Counted from the stretch's first letter, positions 29,621 to 38,015 are shown. The stretch is 61,804 bases of DNA from Schlegelella_A sp036272325 (GCA_036272325.1 DATAYY010000001.1:1-61804), one strand, 5' to 3'. Notes: generated by a model from the letters alone, not told the origin. Made by a program: numbers and translations.

Positions 29621-30075
29621 TCGAGCGGCATTGACGGCCGCGACGCGCCGGCGACGCGGCGCAACTCGACGGCGATCAGCAGCGCCACCGCCGCGCTGAA
29701 GGTGCCGAGGCCGATCGGGTTGTCGGCGACGAGCTGCGCCGCCTGCAGCAGCGCTTCCGGCTGCACCTGCTCGACGAAGCGCGCCAGCTCGGCGATCTGG
29801 TCCTTCGAGAAACGGGCGACGTCGCCGATGACGACGCTGAGGCCGCCGGCGCTGCCGCGCGCCAGCACCGCCGTGAACGCTCCGGCGGCGACGCCGGCCA
29901 GAGCAAGCGGGCCGAGCGGTCGGACGAGGCACGCGACCAACCGCGTCCGCAGCGCCTGGTTGGCCGAATCGTAAAGACGCACCACGAGGCGCGCTGCACG
30001 ACCGCTCGCCGCCGCGGCAGCCGGTGCAGCGGTCGCGGCGACGGGGTCGAGGACGTCGTCGAATTCGTCGGACAT
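29566..30075 (-). CDS. Hypothetical membrane-associated protein
   Basis: No family recognised. The 169-residue product starts at ATG 30075 with an AGGAG 7 bases upstream. An acidic, Ala-rich N-terminus (MSDEFDDVLDPVAATAAPA) is followed by a basic amphipathic segment (RLVVRLYDSANQALRTRLVACLVRP), a membrane-like helix (LGPLALAGVAAGAFTAVLA, about 52-70), a helix rich in Glu/Gln (FSKDQIAELARFVEQVQPEALLQAAQLV) and a second hydrophobic stretch (LGTFSAAVALLIAVEL). The end is basic. The 3' end overlaps the ABC ATPase gene by 55 bases on the opposite strand; if the true stop is as read, the two mRNAs are antisense there. Confidence 0.7.
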   Translation of the reverse strand: MSDEFDDVLDPVAATAAPAAAAASGRAARLVVRLYDSANQALRTRLVACLVRPLGPLALAGVAAGAFTAVLARGSAGGLSVVIGDVARFSKDQIAELARFVEQVQPEALLQAAQLVADNPIGLGTFSAAVALLIAVELRRVAGASRPSMPLDHAAARYPRGMAARRRRV

Positions 30076-30294
30076 TCGTTTCTCCTGGAGTCGGAAGTGG
30101 ATCGCAGCGCTCGCGATGCGTTCCGCCTTCGCTGCCGATCTTTGCGCGCAATCAAGTCGGTTTCGCGACAGCCGGCGTTACACCTGCTTGCGATTCCGAC
30201 GCGCCCGGTCGCGGCGCCACCCGTCTTGTCAGCGCGCCGAGGGCGCAGATGCCGAGCGGCGCCGCGACAGCGTGGCGCCGATCACGCGCCGGCC

Positions 30295-30311
30295 TTGGCA
30301 CGCTCGTTGCG
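30295..30311 (+). promoter_or_regulatory. Near-consensus sigma-54 promoter (-24/-12)
   Basis: TTGGCACGCTCGTTGCG matches the sigma-54 consensus YTGGCACG-N4-TTGCW at every position but the last. The essential GG (30297-30298) and GC (30309-30310) are exactly 10 bases apart. It points rightward into a stretch with two small reading frames (30345 and 30623), with a predicted start near 30322. No enhancer-binding regulator is encoded nearby. The motif is seen directly; activity is inferred. Confidence 0.6.
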
Positions 30312-30344
30312 CTTCCCCTGTCACGCGCGCAACCGTGCAACGAG

Positions 30345-30602
30345 ATGTCAGCGCCGCGCCACATCGAAAGCCTTCCCATGTCACCGCGCCGCTCGTTTCA
30401 TTCCGCCCCGACCCGCCGCTCGCTCGCGCCGCGCTGTCACGGCGGCGCGTCGTCACTGCTCCGCCTCGCCTCCGCCACGCTGCCGCAGCGCGCCGTCGAG
30501 GCGCGTGCCAGTGGCTGGCGCGAGCTCGACGACACCAGCGCCGGGGTCGAGCACGTCGTCCGCCGGCCACTGTGCGCGCCGGGCGCGACGCTGTGGTCGT
30601 GA
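30345..30602 (+). CDS. Candidate small ORF downstream of the sigma-54 promoter
   Basis: An 85-codon frame starting about 23 bases after the predicted sigma-54 start site; a second in-frame ATG lies at 30378. The product is basic at the N-terminus (MSPRRSFHSAPTRRSLAP) and ends HVVRRPLCAPGATLWS. Third codon positions are almost all G or C, as in neighbouring genes, but in 70% G+C DNA that is weak support. There is no clear ribosome-binding site (only AACGAG). No family recognised. It may be an untranslated leader instead. Confidence 0.3.
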   Translation: MSAPRHIESLPMSPRRSFHSAPTRRSLAPRCHGGASSLLRLASATLPQRAVEARASGWRELDDTSAGVEHVVRRPLCAPGATLWS

Positions 30603-30622
30603 TCGACAACCGAGGAGCCGCC

Positions 30623-30793
30623 ATGTTGACCTCCGTCTACTCTGCCGCGCCGCTGATGACGAAGAGCGGCGTCGTTCGCTCCTCGCCGATGCCGCTCACC
30701 GCCGTTGCCCAGCGACCGTCGGTGCTGGCGCGGCCGCGCCAGGTGCCGCAGCAACTGTCTCTGTTCGGACCGCCGGGAGCTGTCCGACGCTGA
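30623..30793 (+). CDS. Small protein with C-terminal beta-clamp-binding motif QLSLF
   Basis: A 56-codon frame with ATG 30623 and GAGGAG five bases upstream, one of the best ribosome sites in the region. The sequence is Ser/Pro/Val-rich with no membrane helix. Near the end, VPQQLSLFGPPGA contains QLSLF, an exact match to the bacterial beta-sliding-clamp-binding pentapeptide (QL[SD]LF) found in clamp partners. The motif sits ten residues from the C-terminus, in a flexible Pro-rich setting where it could be exposed. It follows the preceding small frame by 20 bases and could be expressed from the sigma-54 promoter at 30295. A chance motif in a non-gene cannot be excluded. Confidence 0.45.
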   Translation: MLTSVYSAAPLMTKSGVVRSSPMPLTAVAQRPSVLARPRQVPQQLSLFGPPGAVRR

Positions 30794-30859
30794 GCTGAAG
30801 GTTTCGGGCGCCGCGCCGCCGGACGCGAGCCAGTGAGCCCCACTTGCTTGCGCCTGGCA

Positions 30860-30885
30860 CGATCGGGAGAATCCTCGCCCGATCG
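30860..30885. terminator. Hairpin downstream of the small ORFs
   Basis: A perfect 8-bp stem CGATCGGG/CCCGATCG with a 10-base loop, 66 bases after the small-ORF stop. There is no T-tract, so it is a weak terminator candidate or an RNA-stabilising structure. Confidence 0.35.
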
Positions 30886-31318
30886 AATCGCCGGGCCCAG
30901 GAGGAGCGGGCCGATCGGGGTTGTTTGAGAGCGAGCCCCGAACCCGCTGTCCCGCTCCTCCTTCTTTGTTCACCGGTCGAGCGACCGCGGTGCATCCGGG
31001 CCCCGCCGCCATCATGCAGGCGACGCGCAATCCCATGCCGCCGTGCTGGTTGCGCGGCCTGCCGGCTCGAGCCGAGAGAACGGCCGGCCGATGCGACTCG
31101 CCTCGTGACCGACGGACCCATCGCCGCGGCGGTCGGGGCGTCCACGGCGTGGTCTCGGACACGCTCGACCAGCCGATGCCTGAAGAAGCGCGTCGGATTG
31201 CGCGAGCGGGCGACCCTGGGAAATGGAAGATCGTCGCCGTCGCCGTGGCAACGGCGTGGCGGGCGGTTGGCGCGCGAGGACGATCGCTCGATCAGGCGTC
31301 GAGCGCGCGCGGAATCCG
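30886..31318. other. Non-coding stretch, nothing recognised
   Basis: About 430 bases between the hairpin at 30860 and the end of the HDOD gene. Open frames exist in several phases, but none has a ribosome site, recognisable family or consistent composition. No tRNA fold, repeat array or strong promoter was seen. Together with 30076-30294 it makes this the least coding part of the window. Confidence 0.5.
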
Positions 31319-32146
31319 CTATTCGTCGGTCTTCGCGCGCTCGATGGCCATCTCGATGTGCTCCTGCACTTGGCGTGCGCCGCGCTGAGCGGCCATCGGA
31401 TCGAGCTCGGCCTGCGGCGCAACCTTGCGTGCGACCTCGTCGAGCGTGTCGGGATCGGTCATGAGGGCGTGCGCGAGCGCCGAGATCGCGCACAGCTGGC
31501 GCTTCTGCACGTGCATCGGCAGCTCGAGCGTGCTGTTGACGATGACGTGATAGCGAACGCTGTCGACCGCTTGCGGCGCGACGCCCCAGCTCTCGCAGAG
31601 CGCGGCGCCGAGCGTGTCGTGGCTGACGCCGAACTTCGCGTGCTCGAGCAGCAGCAGTTCCTCGTCGGACTTCGCTTCCGCGAGCAGCGGCTTGTAGCGC
31701 TCGGTGGCGTGGCGGAACATGACCGCCTTGCCGCACTCCTCGAACAGCCCCGCCGAGTGCGCGGCCCAGGCGTCGAGGCCGAGGACGCCGGCGACCCGGC
31801 CCATCAGCAGCGCGCGCACGCGCGCCCGCTGCCAGACCGGCTCGAGCTCGGGAGCGGCGGGGAACACGGCGCGCAGCCCCATCGCGAACGTCACCGATGC
31901 GACTTCACGGGTACCGAGGTAGGTGATCGCCTGCTGCACGCTCTGGACTCGGCCGCGCAGGCCGTACATGGCCGAGTTCACCGTCTTCAGCACCGCCGCA
32001 GCGAGCGCCATGTCGGAGCTGATCAGGCGGCTCGCTGCATGGAGGTCGACCTCGTCCTCGGCGAGCAGGAGCGAGAGCTTGACGAGCACCTCGGGCTGGG
32101 CCGGGATCTCGACATCGAGCAAGCGCCGGGACGTTGGATCGATCAT
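31319..32146 (-). CDS. HDOD domain protein
   Basis: A 275-residue protein made up of an HDOD (HD-related output) domain. Diagnostic segments are IPAQPEVLVKLSLLLAEDEVDLHAASRLISSDMALAAAVLKTVNSAMYGL and VQSVQQAITYLGTREV. HDOD proteins act in signalling, often with cyclic-di-GMP or two-component systems, but the biochemical activity is mostly unknown; the metal-binding HD residues are usually absent, as appears here. It stands alone, with no GGDEF, EAL or receiver domain attached. The gene is divergent from a secreted hypothetical protein. Confidence 0.9.
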   Translation of the reverse strand: MIDPTSRRLLDVEIPAQPEVLVKLSLLLAEDEVDLHAASRLISSDMALAAAVLKTVNSAMYGLRGRVQSVQQAITYLGTREVASVTFAMGLRAVFPAAPELEPVWQRARVRALLMGRVAGVLGLDAWAAHSAGLFEECGKAVMFRHATERYKPLLAEAKSDEELLLLEHAKFGVSHDTLGAALCESWGVAPQAVDSVRYHVIVNSTLELPMHVQKRQLCAISALAHALMTDPDTLDEVARKVAPQAELDPMAAQRGARQVQEHIEMAIERAKTDE

Positions 32147-32275
32147 GCGTGCGAGCGGCAGTTGTCACCGCGCCAGGGCGAGATGGTAGCGACCCCGCGC
32201 GCCCGCACCGGCGCCGGCGGTGCGAAGGACGCGGCACAATTCTCGCCGACGCCCGATCGGCACCAGGGAGACGAC

Positions 32276-32851
32276 ATGCGCCCCATCGCTTGGCCGTTGC
32301 TTGCCATTCTCGCGGCCTGCCCTGCCGCCGCCACGGCCCAGCCGGCCGAGCCCCGCGCGCTCATCGCCAGCCAGGCCGAAGCGATGCGCGCCTTGGCGAT
32401 GCTCGACGGCGCCTGGCGCGGCCCGGCGTCGATCCGCCAGGCCGACGGCAGCGCCCTGAGCTTCGTCCAGACCGAGCGCATCGGTCCGTTCCTGGGCGGC
32501 TCGATCCGCGTCATCGAAGGTCGCGGCTACGACGACGCCGGCGCGGTCCGCTTCAATGCCCTCGGCATCGTCTCGTACGACCCGAACACGCACGCTTACA
32601 CGATGCACTCGCATGCGCTCGGCCACGTCGGCGACTTCGCCTTCGTGCCGACCGCGGACGGCTACCGCTGGGAGATCCCGCTCGGCCCCGCCGGCGCGAT
32701 CCGCTACGTCGCCACCCTCCGCGACGGCGAGCTGCACGAGGTCGGCGACCGCATCGTCGAGGGTCGTGAGCCGATCCGGGTGTTCGAGATGCGGTTGCAG
32801 CGGATCGGCGATACCGACTGGCCGGCCGCAGGAGCGATCCAGCCGCATTGA
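32276..32851 (+). CDS. Secreted hypothetical protein, DUF1579-like
   Basis: A 191-residue protein with a cleavable signal peptide (MRPIAWPLLAILAACPAAATA, cleavage near residue 21; the cysteine is not in a clear lipobox). The mature part begins LIASQAEAMRALAMLDGAWRGPAS and contains LGIVSYDPNTHAYTMHSHALG, resembling DUF1579 beta-barrel proteins of unknown function. AGGGAGA lies 5 bases before the ATG at 32276. A strong palindromic terminator follows 10 bases after the stop, so it appears to be a single-gene transcript. It is probably periplasmic. Confidence 0.8.
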   Translation: MRPIAWPLLAILAACPAAATAQPAEPRALIASQAEAMRALAMLDGAWRGPASIRQADGSALSFVQTERIGPFLGGSIRVIEGRGYDDAGAVRFNALGIVSYDPNTHAYTMHSHALGHVGDFAFVPTADGYRWEIPLGPAGAIRYVATLRDGELHEVGDRIVEGREPIRVFEMRLQRIGDTDWPAAGAIQPH

Positions 32852-32860
32852 ACAATGGAA

Positions 32861-32895
32861 AAGGGGCGCCACGCGTGGCGCCCCTTCGTGCTTTT
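32861..32895 (+). terminator. Rho-independent terminator with 26-bp perfect palindrome
   Basis: Bases 32861-32886 form a perfect 26-base palindrome (left arm AAGGGGCGCCACG) followed by CGTGCTTTT. It lies 10 bases after the stop of the DUF1579-like gene. The fully self-complementary centre leaves only a minimal loop. It may also end leftward transcription, since the left side has a short A-run. Confidence 0.75.
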
Positions 32896-33045
32896 GCGTC
32901 GGCCGACGGCCTGCTCCCTCCGCGGCGCAATAGCGCCGTTGTCTCCTCGTCGAAGGTTCGGCTCGACCCAAGGCTGGTGCCGATCCGGACCCGCACTCTA
33001 GCGGCGCGCCGATGCACCGGCCCTCGGAGTTTCCCGGGCACCGGT

Positions 33046-34587
33046 TCAGCGCGCCGCGTCGTCCTTGCGGCTCGCGGCCGAGGCCGGCAGCGTGAGGACG
33101 ACGCGCGTGCCGCGGCCGACCATGCTCTCGATCGCGACGTCGCCGCCGTGCAGCTCGGCGATCCGCTTGACGATCGCCAGGCCGAGCCCGCGGCCGCCAT
33201 CGGCGGTCGCCGGCGCGACCGTCGAGCGGCTCTGGTAGAAGCGATCGAAGAGCTGTGGCAGCTCGGCCGCCGGAATTCCCGGGCCGTCATCGGCGACGCT
33301 CACTTCGACCTTGCCGCCGCGCAGTACCGCCGCCAACGTCACGGTGCTGCCCGGCGGACAGAACTTGAGCGCGTTGTCGAGCAGGTTCGCGACCGCGCGC
33401 TCGAACAGCTCGACGTCGAGCTCGGCGCGCGGCCCGGCGCCGCCTCCGGCAGCGGCCGGCTCGCTGCGGATGCGGACGTTCTGGCGCGCCGCGCGCTCGG
33501 CGAAGCGAAGCGCAATGTCGTCAAGCAGCTCGCCGGTGTCGACCGCCTCGGTGCGCAGGCCGAACTCGGGCTCGTCGAGCTTGGCGAGGTCGCCGAGCGA
33601 CTGCACCATCTGCGCGGCGTTGCGCGTGTTGCGCAGCGCGATCTCTAGCAGCCGGCGGTCCTCGCCGCGCGCCGCATCGCCGCTCCAGCGGCCGTCGAGC
33701 GTCTCGAGGCAGGCGACGGTCGCGGTCAGCGGCGAACGGAGGTCGTGCGAGAGGTTACTGACACCTTCGCGGCGGAAGTGATCGGTGCGCCTGAGCGCAT
33801 TCCATTGCCGGCGGCAGATGTCGAGCAGCATCTCGAACGCGCTCGTCAGCTGGCCGAACTCGTCGCGTGTTGGTGCCGGCAACGGGCTGTCGGGAGCGAC
33901 CGCGAGCCCCTCGGCGAGGCCGCGCTGCGACAGCGTCGCCACCGCTTCGGTCAAGCGCCGGAGCGGCCGGGTGACGCTGGCGATGATCAAGACGGCGAGC
34001 AGCGTCGTCAGGGCGACGACGGCGATCACCGCGATCAAGGCCGGCCTCGCGAAACTGCTGCGCAGGACGTCCCAGCGGCCCTCGGGCAGCTGCTGCGTGT
34101 GCAGAACGAGGTAGAGATAGCCCGCGTCGGTCGCGCTGCCGGCGGGCGTCGAGCGGCGCACCGGCTTGGCGACGACGACCGCGCCGGCGTCCATCCGCTC
34201 GGGGTCGTCGCCCATCACGAACGAGGCGTCGGTCTTCTCGATCGATTCGCGCACCGGCGCCAGGGCGACGTGTGTCCCGGGCTTCAGCGGTGTCGGCCCG
34301 GTCTTGGCGAGGACGACGCCGTCGGCGCCGAGCAGGTAGAGCTCGGTGTCGGGCTCGAACAGGACGAGCGCGCGCAGCCACGCCTGGAACGCCGCCGCGT
34401 CCTTCTCGTGCATGTCGAAGATGTCGTCGTACATGCTGACGACGCGGCCGAGGAAACCCATGCCGCGCCGGTACGCGGTCTCGTTCTCGAACCGCTTGAA
34501 CGCGTAGACGACCGTCGCGACGACGAGCAGCGCGGTGACGAGCCCGGTCGCGAAGATCGTGAGCGCGAGCTTGGCGCGAACGCTCAT
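33046..34587 (-). CDS. Sensor histidine kinase
   Basis: Membrane sensor of a two-component system, 513 residues. Helix 1 (about 7-29) and helix 2 (about 182-205) flank a periplasmic sensor of about 150 residues with a double-Cache/PAS-like feel (TELYLLGADGVVLAKTG). A HAMP domain follows, then the HisKA box SNLSHDLRSPLTA with His281. The ATPase part shows the N box (ANLLDNALKF), G1 (VADDGPGIP) and G2 (GGRGLGLAIVKRIAELHGG). The start is 7 bases after the stop of the response-regulator gene, so the two are co-transcribed. The signal sensed is not evident. Confidence 0.95.
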   Translation of the reverse strand: MSVRAKLALTIFATGLVTALLVVATVVYAFKRFENETAYRRGMGFLGRVVSMYDDIFDMHEKDAAAFQAWLRALVLFEPDTELYLLGADGVVLAKTGPTPLKPGTHVALAPVRESIEKTDASFVMGDDPERMDAGAVVVAKPVRRSTPAGSATDAGYLYLVLHTQQLPEGRWDVLRSSFARPALIAVIAVVALTTLLAVLIIASVTRPLRRLTEAVATLSQRGLAEGLAVAPDSPLPAPTRDEFGQLTSAFEMLLDICRRQWNALRRTDHFRREGVSNLSHDLRSPLTATVACLETLDGRWSGDAARGEDRRLLEIALRNTRNAAQMVQSLGDLAKLDEPEFGLRTEAVDTGELLDDIALRFAERAARQNVRIRSEPAAAGGGAGPRAELDVELFERAVANLLDNALKFCPPGSTVTLAAVLRGGKVEVSVADDGPGIPAAELPQLFDRFYQSRSTVAPATADGGRGLGLAIVKRIAELHGGDVAIESMVGRGTRVVLTLPASAASRKDDAAR

Positions 34588-34594
34588 GAGGGCT

Positions 34595-35329
34595 TCATGG
34601 ACTATCGCGCATCTTGTAGCCGGCGCCGCGCACCGTGAGGATCAGTTCCGGCCGCTCGGGATCGGCCTCTAGCTTGGCGCGCAAGCGGTTGATGTGCGTC
34701 GTCACCGTATGTTCGTAGCCGTCGTGGGTGTAGCCCCAGACCGAGTTCAGCAGCTGGCCGCGCGAGAACACGTGCCCGGGGTGCGACGCGAAGTGCAGCA
34801 GGAGGTCGAACTCGAGGGCCGTGAAATCGATCAGCGCGCCGCGGATTTTCGCCTGGCGTTTCGCCGGCCAGATCTCGAGCTCGCCGTTCTTCAGCGCGCG
34901 TGGTTCGGCAGCGCTCTGTGCCTGCGCCGCCCGCAGCAGATCGGCGCGGCGCAGCAGCGCCTTGACGCGCGCGAGCAGCTCGGCGAGCGAGAACGGCTTG
35001 GTCAGGTAGTCGTCGGCGCCGAGCTCGAGACCGAGGACGCGGTCGAGCTCGGTCGACTTCGCGGTCAGCATCAGGATCGGCGTCGAACGGCCGCGCGCAC
35101 GCAGCGCCTTGGTCACCTCAAGGCCATCGAGCCCGGGCATCATCAAATCGAGCACGAGCAGATCGGCCGGCCGTTCGCTCTGGCTGGCGAGGGCCGACGG
35201 GCCGTCGGCAACAGCGCTGACCTCGTAACCGGCGCTCTTCAGGTTCATGACCAGCAGCTCGCGGATATCGGCCTGGTCTTCGGCGACAAGGATCGAGGCG
35301 GGTGGCATGCCCGGATTGTCTCGCTCCAT
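34595..35329 (-). CDS. OmpR-family response regulator
   Basis: A 244-residue two-domain regulator. The receiver has the acidic pair E17/D18, phospho-acceptor Asp61 in LLVLDLMMPGLDG and the conserved lysine in DDYLTKPF. The winged-helix DNA-binding domain (about 150-240) includes FDLLLHFASHPGHVFSRGQLLNSVWG and the recognition segment VTTHINRLRAKLE. ATG 35329 was used; ATG 35308 (MPPASILVAEDQ) would also give a complete receiver and may be the true start. It is cotranscribed with the kinase gene that follows and divergent, across 101 bases, from the ECF sigma gene. Confidence 0.95.
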   Translation of the reverse strand: MERDNPGMPPASILVAEDQADIRELLVMNLKSAGYEVSAVADGPSALASQSERPADLLVLDLMMPGLDGLEVTKALRARGRSTPILMLTAKSTELDRVLGLELGADDYLTKPFSLAELLARVKALLRRADLLRAAQAQSAAEPRALKNGELEIWPAKRQAKIRGALIDFTALEFDLLLHFASHPGHVFSRGQLLNSVWGYTHDGYEHTVTTHINRLRAKLEADPERPELILTVRGAGYKMRDSP

Positions 35330-35430
35330 CGCGTCGTCTTACAGCGATGTGATGCTGGCGTGATCTTTCGCGAGGGAGCTGCGATCTTCGGCCACGACAG
35401 TGGCGCCATCGCCCCAACCCACTGCCCGCC

Positions 35431-36024
35431 ATGCTGAACGCCACCCCCTTCCGCAGCCGCCCGTCGCTCGCAACGTCGATCGGCAGCGCTGCCCAGGCAC
35501 CGTGCGTCGGTCGCAGCGATGCAGGCGACGTGCCGGTCGCTCTCGCCGAGCTCGTCTCGCATCGGCCATACCTGGTTCGCTTCGCGATGCGCAAGCTCCG
35601 CGACCCGGCGCTCGCGGAGGACGCCGTGCACGACGTGATGGAAGCGGTGCTCTCCGGGCGCGCCCGCTTCGCCGGCCGCGCGGCGCTGCGCTCGTGGCTC
35701 ACCGCAGTGCTGAAGAACAAGATCGTCGACGTGCTGCGCAAGAGCAGCCCGTACGAATCGCTCGACGACGGCCTCGACGAGGCCGAGCACCCCGGTCACG
35801 CCGTCGCCTGCGGCCGGCCCGGCCCCGACGAGATCGCGGAGCAGCGCCAGGAGCTCGCGCGCGCGCTCGACGGCATCGACCGGCTGCCGCCGACGCTGCG
35901 CGATGCGATGCGCCTGCGCATCGTCGAGGACCTGCCGACGGCGTCGGTCTGCGCCAGGCTCGGCATCAGCGAGGAGAACCTGTTCGTGCGCGTCCACCGC
36001 GCCCGCAAGCACCTCGTCTCCTGA
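35431..36024 (+). CDS. ECF-type RNA polymerase sigma factor
   Basis: Sigma-70 family factor of 197 residues. Region 2 covers about 40-105 (LVSHRPYLVRFAMRKLRDPALAEDAVHDVMEAVL...LRSWLTAVLKNKIVDVLRK). Region 4 covers about 140-195 (LDGIDRLPPTLRDAMRLRIVEDLPTASVCARLGISEENLFVRVHRARKHL). There is a 35-residue N-terminal extension and a cysteine in region 4, CARLGIS. No anti-sigma gene (ZAS zinc-finger or membrane type) lies next to it: cysA follows convergently. The divergent two-component system may control it. The closest relatives by eye are the short RpoE-like factors with downstream anti-sigma, which is missing here. Confidence 0.88.
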   Translation: MLNATPFRSRPSLATSIGSAAQAPCVGRSDAGDVPVALAELVSHRPYLVRFAMRKLRDPALAEDAVHDVMEAVLSGRARFAGRAALRSWLTAVLKNKIVDVLRKSSPYESLDDGLDEAEHPGHAVACGRPGPDEIAEQRQELARALDGIDRLPPTLRDAMRLRIVEDLPTASVCARLGISEENLFVRVHRARKHLVS

Positions 36025-36084
36025 GGCTCAGCGCAGGAGCGCGCCGCGGTTGCCATCGGCTCGCCGCGGCGGGCAGGGCGAGGC

Positions 36085-37146
36085 TCAGATCATCGCCGCC
36101 GGATCGATGTCCTCGCTGGCGAAGCGCGTCACCTTGCGCGGCAGCAGGTGGGCTCGCGCGCCCGGCGTCAACCCGAGCCGATCACGGACGGCGAGCCACT
36201 CGGCGCGCGGCATCTCGACGTCGACGTAGCTCTGGTCGTCGCTGCGGCGAAACTCGAGCCGCGAGCTCGGCCCGACCGTGAGCGCCTGCGTGAACGTCAC
36301 CGACAGCGAGCCGGGCTCGGCGTGGCCGACGATCTCCAACTCGTGCGGCCGCACGTACTCGATGTGCGCGTCGGCCGCCCCGCCCGGGCTCGCGCCGGGC
36401 GCATGCGCGCCGCCGCGGAACAGGTTGACGTCGCCAAGGAACTGGAGCACGAACGGCGACGCCGGATGGTCGTAGACCTCGTCGGGCGTGCCGTCCTGCT
36501 CGATCCGGCCCTGGTTCATGACGACGATGCGGTCGGCGACCTCCATCGCCTCTTCCTGGTCGTGGGTGACGAACACGCTCGTCACGTGGATCTCCTCGTG
36601 CAGGCGGCGCAGCCAGCGACGCAACTCCCTGCGCACGCGCGCGTCGAGCGCGCCGAACGGCTCGTCGAGGAGCAGCACCTTCGGCTCGACCGCGAGCGCA
36701 CGCGCGAGCGCGATGCGCTGACGCTGGCCACCCGAGAGCTGGTGCGGGTACCGCTCGGCAAGCGAGTCGAGGCGGACCAGCGCGAGCAGCTCGGCGACCT
36801 TGGCGCGGATTTCGGCCTCGCCTGGTCGCACCGCCTTCGGCCGCACGCGCAGGCCGAACGCGACGTTCTCGAAGATTGTCATCTGGCCGAACAACGCGTA
36901 GTGCTGGAACACGAAGCCGACGCGGCGGTCGCGGACGTCGGCGCCGGTCGTGTCCTCGCCGTGGAACAGAACCGTTCCGGAGTCGGGCACTTCGAGACCG
37001 GCGATGATGCGCAGGAGCGTCGTCTTGCCCGACCCTGACGGGCCGAGCAGCGCGACGAGCTGGCCGGCGGGGATGTCGAGGCTCAGGTCGTCGCAGACGA
37101 CGGTCGCGCCGTAGCGCTTGTGCAGGTTGCGGACCTCGATGCTCAT
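36085..37146 (-). CDS. cysA: Sulfate/thiosulfate ABC transporter ATP-binding protein
   Basis: ATPase of the CysTWA importer, 353 residues. MSIEVRNLHKRYGATVVCDDLSLDIPAGQ leads to Walker A GPSGSGKTT (about 36). The Q-loop is VFQHYALFGQMTIFENVAFGL, the signature LSGGQRQR, Walker B VLLLDEPFGALDA and the switch VFVTHDQEEAMEVADRI. The C-terminal TOBE-like domain (about 255-353) with EYVRPHELEIVG is typical of CysA. It is the last gene of sbp-cysT-cysW-cysA, with a 4-base overlap with cysW. Confidence 0.94.
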   Translation of the reverse strand: MSIEVRNLHKRYGATVVCDDLSLDIPAGQLVALLGPSGSGKTTLLRIIAGLEVPDSGTVLFHGEDTTGADVRDRRVGFVFQHYALFGQMTIFENVAFGLRVRPKAVRPGEAEIRAKVAELLALVRLDSLAERYPHQLSGGQRQRIALARALAVEPKVLLLDEPFGALDARVRRELRRWLRRLHEEIHVTSVFVTHDQEEAMEVADRIVVMNQGRIEQDGTPDEVYDHPASPFVLQFLGDVNLFRGGAHAPGASPGGAADAHIEYVRPHELEIVGHAEPGSLSVTFTQALTVGPSSRLEFRRSDDQSYVDVEMPRAEWLAVRDRLGLTPGARAHLLPRKVTRFASEDIDPAAMI

Positions 37147-38015
37147 CGCTGCACCACTGCGCCGTGCCCTGCCGCGGCGACGCGCCGCTCGACCGCGATT
37201 TTGAGCACGAGCGTCACCAGCGCGAGCCCGGCAAGGAGCGATGCCACCGCGAAGGCGGCGGCGAACTGATACTCGTTGTAGAGGATCTCGATGTGCAACG
37301 GCATGGTGTTCGTCTGGCCGCGGATGTGCCCCGAGACGACGCTCACCGCACCGAACTCGCCCATCGCCCGCGCGTTGCAGAGGATGACCCCGTAGAGCAG
37401 CGCCCACTTGACGTTCGGCAGTGTGACGCGACGAAAGATCTGCCAGCCGCCGGCGCCGAGCACACGCGCCGCTTCTTCCTGCTCGGTCCCCTGTGCCTGC
37501 ATCAGCGGGATCAGCTCGCGGGCGACGAACGGGAAGGTGATGAAGATGGTCGCGATGACGATGCCGGGCAGTGCGAAGATGATCTTCAGGTCGTGGTCGC
37601 GTAGCCACTCGCCGAACCAGCCCTGCAGGCCGAACACGAGGACGAAGATCAGCCCGGCGATGATCGGGCTGACCGAGAACGGCAGGTCGATGAGGGTGAG
37701 CAGCAGGTTCTTGCCATGGAAGTCGAACTTGGCGATCGCCCATGCGGCGGCGATGCCGAAGACGAGGTTGAGCGGGACCGAGATCGCGGCGGCGATCAGC
37801 GTCAGCCGAATCGCCGAGACCGCGTCGGGCTCGCCGATCGCGGCGAGGTAGACGCTGATCCCTTTTTTCAGTGCCTCGGCGAAGACGGCGACGAGCGGGA
37901 CGAACAGGAACAGGGCAAGGAATAGAAGCGCGACGGCGATCAGGGCCCGCCGCACCCACACCGGCTCGGTCGTCGCTTCGCCGCGGCGCCGCGCGGCCGG
38001 GGCGGCGCTGCTCAT
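37143..38015 (-). CDS. cysW: Sulfate/thiosulfate ABC transporter permease CysW
   Basis: Inner-membrane permease of 290 residues with six helices. Conserved parts are LFLFVPLVAVFAEALKKG, AAAWAIAKFDFHGKNLLLTLIDLPFSVSPIIAGLIFVLVFG and the coupling segment EEAARVLGAGGWQIFRRVTLPNVKWALLYGVILCNARAMGEFGAVSVVSGHI. These match CysW closely. ATG 38015 overlaps the cysT stop by 4 bases; a longer frame continues into cysT and was rejected. Confidence 0.94.
   Translation of the reverse strand: MSSAAPAARRRGEATTEPVWVRRALIAVALLFLALFLFVPLVAVFAEALKKGISVYLAAIGEPDAVSAIRLTLIAAAISVPLNLVFGIAAAWAIAKFDFHGKNLLLTLIDLPFSVSPIIAGLIFVLVFGLQGWFGEWLRDHDLKIIFALPGIVIATIFITFPFVARELIPLMQAQGTEQEEAARVLGAGGWQIFRRVTLPNVKWALLYGVILCNARAMGEFGAVSVVSGHIRGQTNTMPLHIEILYNEYQFAAAFAVASLLAGLALVTLVLKIAVERRVAAAGHGAVVQR

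Noticed and set aside
30844..31464. Several plus-strand frames of 150-210 codons between the small ORF and the HDOD gene
   Set aside because: No ribosome sites, no similarity, Arg/Ser-rich composition and overlapping phases; treated as non-coding.
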